DNA of 64,000 nt from Phoronis australis. Its lineage: Eukaryota > Phoronida > Phoronidae. Below the pieces are notes generated by a model. The model did no database searches, was not told where the DNA came from, and saw only the letters and a list, made by a program, of their open reading frames with translations. Each line of letters starts with the position of its first letter. The stretch's first letter is position 1. This document shows positions 22,893 to 34,200 of this stretch, one piece after another. A program made the translations under genes and the position numbers. Location of the stretch: the NCBI GenBank assembly GCA_002633005.1, contig NMRA01000166.1:619595-683594 (forward strand), read 5' to 3'.

Positions 22893-23128
22893 TATAGACA
22901 TTTACTTCTAGACTCCCTTGTTATCCTATAATGTATCGTTGGCCAGAAGCAAATTCGTCTAACTTAGTTATAATTATAGTTAGTACTACCAGTAGCTGCA
23001 ACAATGTTGTTGTTATTTTGGTCAATCTATACCCTATCTCTTACGGATAGCTGGGGGTGGCCCTTTTCCGCGGGGGGAGGGCTCGATCGAACCGTCCGAA
23101 CCCCCCCCCGCCCTGGCTAAAAGCCTGC
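22893..23128 (+). repeat. Dispersed repeat, copy B (partner at 278-634)
   Basis: This shares GACATTTACTTCTAGACTCC, TACCAGTAGCTGCAACAAT and the CCTTTTCCGCGG plus G-run/C-run tail with 278-634, in the same order and orientation. Confidence 0.6.
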
Positions 23129-23477
23129 ATCTTGAGATGTCCCAATTCAGTGGGGGCCTCTCTCCGTCGGTGGGGTGGTTCGGAGGAATTGTCCCTTTGT
23201 CCTTCTATACATGTAAATCCGACAATGCGAAGTATTCCCGAGGGGGATTTGAGATTCCAAATTCATATGAAAAACATTCGTGAACAGCACACCAGTATCA
23301 AGACATTCGACCCAAACGGCTAAAATATGTGAAAAATACACTAGGATTGACCGCCATCGAAAGGGTGGAATATTGAAGAACGTGAAGTCCACTATTTGTG
23401 AATTATACAAAGGGACTTTCTAATGGTCAGTTTTACGTTTTCCAATAGTATCACTAGAATAGTATTTCTTTTGAAGA

Positions 23478-23643
23478 TTATTGGTAGGAGTTGTTTTCAA
23501 GAAATTCGCACATGTCGAAAAGGCTGTAGGGACTACGATTTGTGCTGACCGCGTACATGTCGAACGGGTGTACTCTTGAAACCATTAACAGACGTTTCAG
23601 TTTTTTGAGATCAAGTTTAACTCGTGAACCGTTATAGATATCC
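23478..23643 (-). CDS. Candidate terminal exon, possible relative of the EF-hand gene at 53 kb
   Basis: On the minus strand an acceptor (TTTTTAATCATTTCAG) is followed by one base and then about 54 codons, including VKLDLKKLKRL and FDMCEFLENNSYQ, ending in TAA. The last exon of the EF-hand gene at 53346-53544 has a similar outline: VLDIKELKKV, then a helix ending FVGKNAYKK-stop. The likeness is weak but covers both the start and the end. No EF-hand loop with acidic residues is visible here, and I did not find upstream exons, so it may be a decayed copy or chance. Confidence 0.3.
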
Positions 23644-24040
23644 CTGAAATGATTAAAAATACACGTTAATACGAATTCGGACATTTTCTTAGAGGAACCC
23701 AAACCCCGTGGGTAGACCCATCTCCCGTGTTCCCCCGGTGATCTGTCAAAAATCTGCGAGCATGCCTGCGGAAATTGCTTATGACGTTCTGGTTTCTGGT
23801 TTACATTTTTTCTATATCTACATGTACAAAAATCGACAGATACATAGACAATTAGAAGTTAATCTTGTAAGAATTGATGACGTTTCAGTGAATTTATTTT
23901 CAGCCTGAATTTGGAAAACTCTATAATTCGAACCCCATGTAGTTAAATACACTAGCTTAGAAGATTTTTGCCTGTCTAAAATAACTCTCAAAACATTGAT
24001 GAGATTCGCGCAGTTTCCAAAAATATACTCCTAATTTAAA

Positions 24041-24114
24041 TGACAATAAATGCATTGCTTTCGACTCAGTTACAGGATGACAATAAATGGATTGCTTTCG
24101 ACTCAGATACAGGA
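24041..24114 (+). repeat. 37 bp tandem duplication
   Basis: Two adjacent copies begin TGACAATAAATG and end ACAGGA, at 24041-24077 and 24078-24114. They differ at two positions. Confidence 0.9.
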
Positions 24115-24204
24115 CTTGTGGTTTAAATTCACAAACGGGAGATTAAAAAGGAATTTACTCATTTAATCGAGGCAAACGAATTGCGAGTTACACTGGGGGC
24201 TCAG

Positions 24205-24290
24205 GACCGCAGGAAGGTAAAAAATGTTGGGGGAGGGACGCAAACCAATTCGACTTCGCCCGGCAAACTACCCCACCTCCTTTGGCTATC
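24205..24290 (+). mobile_element. MITE-like repeat (copies at 53705-53820 and 63895-63987)
   Basis: The core pattern is AGGAAGGTAAAAA, a GGGGGAGGG run, ACCAATTCGACTTCGCC, then CCCCACCTCC. The same order occurs at two other places in the window in the same orientation. This copy lacks the CTAACGCCACTAC right end. Confidence 0.6.
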
Positions 24291-25222
24291 AATATCCTTG
24301 AGACTTATTTCAGAGAGGAAAAAATCGTTTAGTGTACTTGGCTGTTTGGGATCTGATGGTAGATCGAACTTTCCCAATGTCAGCCTGCAACTAAGTTTAC
24401 TGAAGCATCGCCATTTCCTACAAGATCCCCAGACTCGCTCCTGGTCATGGCCGCGCCTTTAAATTCCTCTGCGAGAACCAATGGTTCGGACATCAGGAAT
24501 CTGGACCCCGGGATTGGAATTTGGTCACCGTACTGCATGTATGCAACATTTTCGGTGCTTGTGTAGAGTTTGAGTCGGGAGATTTCTGTGGTAGTTACAC
24601 GTGTCTGCTGGTAAAGGACGGGCCGGGAGTTTAGTAGGGGGTCTGATGGCTGGTCATTGACCGGCCTTAATTCCGCTAACCGGCCCTGCTTGACATGATG
24701 GCAAGATTCGATTGACCAGCCTTGTTGACATGCCGACTCTAGTAATGCTTGACCTTCACGTTGTGCTTGATAAGGCGACGACTCGACCGCTCTGGAGGCT
24801 TTTGTTCTTTACACACAGATGTAGTATTTTTCTATCATTTTATCTTTATTATAAGCTCTTCTTCGACTAACGACAGTTTCTAATAACATAGCTAAAAACT
24901 GAGCCCTTAATTCAGTCAAAATAATTAGATACTTACCTTAAATTAGGAGCGTTGCATAATATTGAGACTTCAACGTAGATTTCACCTTCAATTTGTATCT
25001 AAGCCAAAAATGGACTTAGTAATGAAACTCAAACATAAGAAAGGACAATCAGTGGTTCCACAAGTGCACAAATACGCAGTAAATTTAGGGACCTTTAGTT
25101 GAGTCCCTGTTTGGTTCTGACCCGAAGTGAGCAAACACAATAAAAGTCGTTCCCGATAAAATAAATGCCAGAGCGTCCGCAAGCTACTACAGCTTCACAG
25201 TTAGCAACCACAGCAAGACGGA

Positions 25223-28200
25223 ATGAACAAGGTGGAAAAAGGAGAAACCGAACGTAGTAATGGAAACACTACGCAAGCGCTGCTTGAAAAGAATTCAAAA
25301 GACGATAAAGAGTTTGAATACTTTGAAGACATTCTAGTGTATATCGGTGAATGGGGACGAACTCAAATTTTGCTTAACATGGTAGGCTTATTAACGATCT
25401 TCCCTGTGGTATGGGAGAATTTGGCAATGGTGTTTTTGGCAGGGGTACCGCGACACCATTGTTTGGTAGAAGAGGGTTTGGAGAACATGTCGCTGCCGCT
25501 TGAATTAAACAAAGGTGAATTAGTTTACAGTCAGTGCCATATGTACGACATTAATTTAACAGACCCAGCTCGGAACAACCGCACTGGAACGATTCCATGT
25601 CAACGATGGCATTACGATGAATCTGACTTCGAAAACACAATTGTTTCAGAGGTAAATATTTTGTAACATTTGTTACTCATGAACTCCATCTGGTAACATT
25701 TCCTGTAATTACAACTATTTGCACAGCAATATAAATTCGTACACTTAAAGCGAAGGACCACTTTTGGGTCTGGAAGTGTAGTCCATATTGGAAAGGAACG
25801 CTGCATGAAGTCGATTCTGCAGTTATAGTGTAGCATTAAATAATTCCGATGTGTGCAGACGTCTCTCCGTCTTTTTGGACCAAATATACCCGTCATTAGC
25901 ACCTAATCCTTTATCAAAGGTAACAAATATTAATTGCAATAGTTTTGTTTTTCTCTTATTTTCTTTCTAGCCGACAGTTGCTTGGTTCATTGTTATATTT
26001 TGATGTAACTAGGATGGAAATTAAACTGAGGCAACGAGTGCTACCTATAGAGATGTAACCTTCTTTTTGTTTCTATGTTGCGTTTGTGACTGGAGATGTT
26101 GCGTATTAAGCGTTATTTGAAATAAAATCAAAAATGAATCAATAAGTCAACTAATTTAAATTGGAATATCTCACTTGTCTTGCAATTGAACAACGAAAAC
26201 TGTGTGTGAGTGAACGTGTTTCTATTTTAAGTGGAATCTGGTGTGTGGTAAGGCATGGTTGCGAGCATTTTCAACAATGATCTTCTTCTTTGGTTTCTTC
26301 GTCGGATGCCTTGTGGTCAGTCACCTTTCAGACAGGTTAGTTCTTTTTATTGGGGATTATAATCACATTTGAATCTGCGAAACATATCAATTAACCAAAA
26401 ATTTTCATTCATGCGTTAACCAAAAAGGCGTTTTTCAATAAGCCAATGTTTTTCAAAACAAATGAAGCAACCGGAGGTGACAAAGTGGGCGACAATATGT
26501 GTCAAATGTGGCAATATATGTCGCAGCAAACGAGGCCCGCGAGGGTTTCATTGAAAAACATCTACGTTGACTTAAAAAATGACAAGTTTCTTCATAAAAC
26601 AAATAAAACTGTCAAGCATTATGTATTGACCAAAAACTGGAGAAATTTCTGTCATAAGTACAGGTCACTGGGGTCCGATCGTGGGTATACTGACACTACC
26701 TAACCTATGCAGATTGCCATTCTAAGGATTTTTTCACGCCAGCTTAGGAAAATGCAGAAATGACTAACTCGTAAATTACTACCAAGCTGGGATGCATATC
26801 TTTTCAAATGTTAGTTGAGAGTAATTTTATTGACTTCAGCCACAGGCGTATCCATAGCTTTGTCGGCAAAAGATCTCGAATAGGCCGAGTTAAGACAAAA
26901 TGGTGGTCTGATCCACATAGGACAAACGCACCGTTGGTAATGGTCTATCGTTGGCCAAATGTGTGCACATATTAATTATTGTGATAGACATAGTATCACA
27001 GTCCGTGTCTAATAAAAAGACTGATAGTTAAACGAGGCTGCCGTAATTTTGACTCGGAAATCTACAGAAATAACTTCCCGTGTTGTGTTTCTTAGTTTAT
27101 AGGATTAATCCCTCGATCTCGAGGTGCTCAATGGTTAATTTACTTTTTCATTTCCATATATCTATAGCGAGACACTCTTTGCCGCACCGTTGAACTCTGA
27201 CCGTGAAACGCGAAATGCAAGTTTATGCAACTCAAGTTGCTTTCCCGAACTTTCAGTAAGTGGGAAAGGTTAATTCCGGTTTTTAATCTGCACGCGAAAC
27301 TTCACTTAAAATGATAGGATTCGGTGTAGTGGGAACACTAAATGCGAAGTTTCGTCGAAGTTATCGGTGGAGGTCGCGGCAACGATATACGATCACGGGA
27401 GACTCGCAAAATGTTTTCTTTGTTATTGTAGTCTAGCCAACGTGCTCTCAATAGGCGGATGTAAATAAATAAAAAAGGATATCTGATGATGAATGATATT
27501 GACCATTTTCATAAACACTTGTAAATGGCAAGAAAAATTTTTCAATTAGCCTAGCTCGAACCCACTACTCAATATTCGTTTGAGAGTACGAATGAACTGC
27601 GACATTGCTGTAAGTGGGAAAGGTAAGCGAAGTTTCGGAGAAGCTTCGGCAAACCGATGTTCCTCTAACGGGAAAGCGGTTTAAGTTTCTATAGTATCTA
27701 TAATATTTCACTCATATGGGTCCTTTGCATAAAAGTTATACACGCATCGCGTTGCCTTTGTTGAAACAGTGTATTAGACGTCATATAACAATCAAACTTA
27801 TCCAGGGTGCTAACTTTGATGTCTTATGCAACCCAGGTATTTATCACCGTTGTTTCAGTTGCACGTTTTCGTTTGTGAATGCCACACAAAATCATATATT
27901 ATAAATGTAATGAAATTATGTAACAATATAATTCAAAATTTTGCTAAGGATCTCTTGAAGAGTAACTGTATGCTACTTTTCACAATTTATTAATTTCTTT
28001 TATCGTGTGTTCGCGCTTTCTTTTCACCTAGGTTTGGAAGACGGCCCACCATTCTGGGGGTGACCCTTCTCATGGCGTTATCATCCTCTGCTGTGTACTT
28101 CTCGCCAAATTATACAGTCTTCACCCTTTTACGTTGCATTGTGGGGTTTACTGTAGGAGGCCAAATAAACAGCACCATTGTATTACGTATGTATTGTGTT

Positions 28201-31200
28201 GCCTCAACCGGGTGTAAGGTTATGTAGGCCCTAGAAAAATTCCAATTTTGACCGTCTTCGGACCATCATATCTCAGAAATGGCGGGTCAGATTTACTGAA
28301 ACTTTCATCAACTGAGTTTCATGTAATGCTCTTCAAAACTCTATTAGGACTTATTTTTAAAATGAACCACTTTTGCATGAAGGGCTATCAAAAATAGGAC
28401 TTATATGATAGTTATGAAAAAATAAACTTTCGTAAATCGAAAACGAAACGATAATTTAGAAAATTGTTACGCTGGAATGTACCTTTCTTTTGTATTAAAT
28501 TTTATTAAAAACAAGATCACATTACCTAATTAATGACAGATTGGTACAAAGTCAAAAATCAAATTTTACGGAATTTTTACTTTCAGAGAATATTTAATTT
28601 TGCTGAGTTGAATTCTAGAGTTTTTGACATTTGGCTAAATGTACATTCCTGTCGATAAGGTCCTACATAATCTTAAAGCGAGTGAGAACTGACAAATCGT
28701 CCTTTACAATCAATTTCGAACTTTGTATGAGTTGCTTTTCATTTGACGAGCATATATCAACTGGAATTTGTGATGTAATGTTAAATTATAGTGACCACGT
28801 AATCACACTTCCTTTGAATACCATACGAAGTTCGTCTATTTCCGTGTGACGCTATCGTGTGCAGTATTACATATAGTATATTAAGCTTTTGCAACGTATT
28901 TGGCGGGTTTTAACATTTTCTAAATAGTTTGAAATACTGTGGCTATCCCGTCAAACTCGGATATCATGTGGATAGGCACTTTTGTCTCCCGATCGCATCA
29001 CCAGTTCAATGTATTGCACACTTCGAACTAAGAATCCAGTAGGCCTACGATGACATTCCCGCGGTACAGTGATCTATATTTAGCAAGGGTATCATAGAAT
29101 CATACCCACGAGCATGACATCTACCTAGGAACCAGTGAATCATGCATACGAACTCGGCATTTGTTCGTGAGTGTGATTCGATGCTCGTGTGTATGATTTT
29201 GTGTCCGTATGTGGTTTATGCGCATGATTTTTGTTCGTATGCGCAATTTTTGAGTTCGTATTCATGATTCATAAGTTTGAAGGTGGTTCGTGAGTAAGAT
29301 GCAATGCTCGTGCGTATAATCCTATGGTACCCATGCTTAGGCTTGAGTGAACAGAGCTTACATATCACAAAACTATCTTAGCGCGTGTTCGACAATAATT
29401 AACGCTTTGGTGACTCGGCCAAACTTCACTCCGAGTTTTAATGCAATGAAAGTAGGATGCCGTGAAAATGTTCAGTCGTTCTGGTTTTCAAGGTAAGATT
29501 GGTATGATTGCTTAAAAATGTGTTACCTGCAAACGCGTTCTAAGAAATGACAAGAAGATTTAGTATGTTTAAAAAAATGTTAAACTCGCCAATTGATCGG
29601 TTGAATACGGCGCGCAGTGAAGTTAGTGATGAATGATCACAGTGGAGGAAAGAATTTTAATCGTCAATGCATACACCCGTATGGTTTTTGGCTGTTGAAA
29701 CACAGATTCAGTTCCTTAAAATTCCGTTAGAGAAGACGAAGAACCGATTTGGTGACAAAAATGTTTCTCGAGCTCTATTTGTATAAATATTATAACGTCG
29801 AACGGAAAGTGACGAATACTGTATCGAATGATCGGGGTTTTAAGCGCTTCAAATAAGCTATATGATCATGTGATCATATATGAAGGTGTACTACACTGCC
29901 GTGATAATACAACACAAAGAGGCACGCCCTTCCTACTCACTGTCAGGAACGCAAATTCTAAACCACTCACAGTATGCCAACAGGATAAGGAAACTAAAAT
30001 TTTGTGACCAGTAAATGTTCGAGTGAATCTATATTTTAAATAATTTCCACCGTGTTCAGTCCACACGTAGGAAGGAAGTATCACTTTTATACAGCAGTGA
30101 ATATTTAAAGGTAACGATAAACATCAGCTTTGGGCGTTCTATTTTTGCAGGTCAGGAATGGTGTACAGCACGAATGCGAGTACCTCTTCAAGTAATTTAT
30201 ACGTTTGCTTTCATTCTGGGATTGCTGGTGTTTGGCGTCATCGCGTATTTTGTCAGGGACTGGAAAAGCCTCTCTCTCATAATTGGCATACCCAAGATAC
30301 CTGCAGTGATTATTTATTACATGTAAGTCATAGTGTGCAAGTGGCTATAAATCCGCCTTTCTTTGCAAATAACAACTTTTGATTTAAACCAATAAACCGT
30401 TATGCTCTCAAATTGCTCCTTGGTCTAAGAGTAGGTTTCATCGAAAAACTGACAGTTCGTTATTGCTTGGGCGCAGGCTCTACAAGTCAACTTGTCACGT
30501 TGTAAGGTTTTACAATACGACGACGGTTTCAAGGAAAAACGAGCCGTCAGTTCTTTGTAAACACAGAAAGTGAATGCTTAACAAACTAAGACCAAATCTA
30601 TAACGGTAAGTGGTCTAAATAAAAAGTTCGTTGTTTGAACGGAACGAGGCATTATAGCCGGTTAAAATCAAAATTAATAAAATGTAAATTACAAAAATTC
30701 TGACAAAGTTCTTATACTGATGATGGTATTGAGAGTGCGTAAAAAGCTTCTGGAAGCAACAATGGGACTATTGCCATAATCACCGTTATTAAACCCGTAG
30801 TCAGTCAGCTGCAGCATGATCTGCACTGTCATTACCACCATCACAGCAATCACCTTCATCATTCCCATCAACACCACTACCATCACCATCACTACCACCA
30901 TCCTGATTACCACCCCACCTCAAACATCACCATCACAACTATGATCCCCACCACCATTTCCAACACCATCTCCACAACTATCATCGAAATTATCATCACC
31001 GTCTCCGTCACCATATTTATCAACACTACCACCATAACTACCATCATTATTACCACCACAATTGCCATCCCCATTCCACCACATCAACACCACCATTATC
31101 ACAACTGTCATTACCATCCCAATCAACATCATCCCACCAACGTCACCACCCCAGCATCACTCACTCCCACAACCATCACTACCGCCCGCACCACCATAAC

Positions 31201-34200
31201 TACAATTACCATCCTGAACAACATCACCACCACAATCACTACTACCATCCCCACCAAAACTATTGTCACCATCTCCACGTGCATCACTACGACAAAATAT
31301 GATCAGCATTCCATCACCAGCACCACTGCCATCACCATAACTACCATCACCACAGCTACCAAAACCATCCCACTACAGCTACCAACACCAACATCGCCAT
31401 AGCAATAAACGCAGATACCCTGCTGTAGTGGGGCGTAGGCGCACATAGGCGCAGCCAACCACCTTTTGGCATTTGAATGTAGCGCCTAAGTTACGTTCAG
31501 GGCTAAAAGTGATACGGTGGGGTTTGAGCGCCCACTTACCTCTAATTTTATCACTACAGCACTGCGCAGATACCATCCCCATCACTACTAGAACTATAAG
31601 CATCCACACCATCTTCACGACCACCTTCCCGATCATCACTGTCGCCGCCTACACCATCTATATCACCATCACCACCGGCAACACCTCCACCACAAATACC
31701 TTCATCGTCATTAAACACGTAGTCAAAATGCAAAATTAAGAACAGCAGCGCCATACGTACTACAACTACAACCATCATCGCCACCACTGTCATCGTTATC
31801 ACCACCACCACCTCAACTACGTCTTCCGCGCCACCATCAACACCATCACCATGAACATCTTCATTAAACACGTACACAAAGGCACCAGCAGTGACAACAA
31901 CAGTAATGTTGCCACTGTTGAACAATGATAATAATCACTGTCACTGTAAGCAAAACGTAACACCCAGTGCCTGTGAGCCAATTCTGAATGTTAATGATTA
32001 TCGTTCTCTTTTGTTGCAGTTGGTGTTACCCCTCGCCAAGATGGCTGATGGCGAATGGCCGGTACGATGAAGCACTTGAAGAACTTCACAGAGCTGCCAA
32101 CAGGAACGGAAAGCCGCTGCCGAAAGACTTTGACATCCGAGCGATATCTGTCGTGCGTGAATCTTGCACACTTTAATTTTAAAACATTTATCTACTGTTC
32201 CTCTCTTACAAATTTTAAATGTAATCTTTGTATTTTCTTGTAGCAACCGCTCTCGAGAGCTTTCAAAACTCCCAGTTTAAGACTATTTAATTTTTTTTTT
32301 CAGCCTAAGGCATATAAAGCTTCACTCATCGACCTAATACGAACACCAAACATGAGAAAAACAACATTGATTGTGTGGTACACGTGGTTTACGGTTGGAT
32401 TTTTATACTACGTCTTGTCATACAGCGTCGGATACCTCTCTGGAAACATCTACGTCAACTACATCGTACTAAACAGTGTCATGTTGTTGCGTGTACCAAT
32501 CCTCTCGTCACTTCATTTCGTCAATCGTCGAGTGGCATTAGTGCTATTTGCTTTTCTCACAGGCTTGGCTTTGCTTGCAGTAATGGCAACGGACGCAGGT
32601 AGGAACAACAACGCCATACTGTACGCTTTAAAACGCACCTCTATTATTATAAAAATGTTCTCTTATCCAAACACGTTAACAAACCCATTGCTCGCCTGCG
32701 TCTCATCTTTCTTGTAACGTGAGACCAATCTGTTACAGTAATAAAGATGATCACGATAATACCGGCAGCAATTTACGTTAACGTAAAAATGTGATAGTGT
32801 TGCTTTTCAAAAATTCATACAACTCCATGAGCTTGAAACGACGTTGCATCAATTTTAGTAGAATAAAAGCAGTTGTGAATTTGTGTTTATTTTCAACTTC
32901 CGAAACTTCTTAAGGTACTCTGAAGACAGTCAACCTAACACCTAAAATGTTTTACTTTATATGCGCTAATTACGAAGCGACACCGAAGCTACTTTACAGT
33001 GAAACCACACGTGTAGGTGAGATAAAATATATATATATATATATATTATGACAAACTAAACTACTACAGATATGGATAAATACAAATATATATTGAGCTG
33101 CAAAAGGTGGGTGACAATCTGCCACAGATGCTGGAAGAGACATGTTTGTGTTTGATAACTTAAGAACCAGACTACAATTTTATCATCCAGAAGGGGAAAT
33201 TCAGTTCATCACTCAATATCAAACGACGTTTTTTATTAAGAATCATTCTTTCTTAATGAAGTAGGAACAAATGAAGGCCAATTTGATACGAGGAGGGCTG
33301 GGGGGAATGCGGCCCGCCTCACGCGACTTGTTCGTGGGTAGGCGGCTATTTTTCTTCGAAAGATGCAGTTAGCACTCCATTGCGACATCCTAAATCCAAC
33401 CGCTAGTGAACGTTTTTGGCAGTAGGTCTATTTCAGTAAAAATGTAGCTTGATAGGTAACTACACTTCTTCGTTGAAACACTGTTTTTCAGCCCATGAAA
33501 TCGTCAACTTGTACCGTATGATTATAAAAACCTGTTACTTTAGGTCCCTTGAAATACTAATTTTCAACCAGCGACGTCATCAGTTAGCAAGTCATCGGTA
33601 ATCACAAAAAGGTGCTAGAAAGGTCTGTTTGAAATATTTATTTTCATCCCATGAAATCACCAGTTTGCAAGTCCTCAATGATCTCAAAAAGGTGTTACCA
33701 AGGGTCCTTTTTTAATTAATTTTCAACCCCTAAAATCGTCAACTTGCGAGTCTTCGATAATCACAACAACGTGTACTTAAAGTTCTTTGGAAGTACTGAA
33801 TTGCATCCGATGAAATTATTAATTTTCAAGTCCTCGGTAATCCCAAAACGTGTTGCCAAGGGTCTTTTGGGTAATTAATTTTCAACCCGTGAAATCGTCA
33901 ATTTGAAAATCTTTGATAGTCAAAAGAACTTGTTGCTAAAAGTCTTTTAAAGTACTCGTTTGCATACCATGAAACATATCAGTTTGCAAGTCCTCGGTGA
34001 TCACAAAACGTGTTACCAAGGGTCCTTTGAAATAATGATTTTCAACTCATAAAATGATCAGTTTGCAAGTCCTCCATAATCACAAAAACATGCTACTAAG
34101 TTTTGTATTAAATACGGATTTTAACCTTTTAAATCATCTGTTTTCAATTTCTTCATGATCACAAAAACATTGCACTAAGCGCATTTAGGGTTATTTTGAG

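Larger units (their letters stand above)
23909..25222. other. Gene-free stretch before the transporter
   Basis: It holds a small tandem duplication and a MITE-like repeat, both listed separately, and the likely promoter and 5' UTR of the transporter just before 25223. No TATA box or other core promoter element is convincing. Confidence 0.4.

Noticed and set aside
30941-31402. 153-codon Thr/Ile-rich frame
   Set aside because: It is a translation of a low-complexity CAC/CAT repeat within an intron.
31473-31739. Coding exon spanning the MITE
   Set aside because: The frame consists of MITE plus simple repeat sequence.
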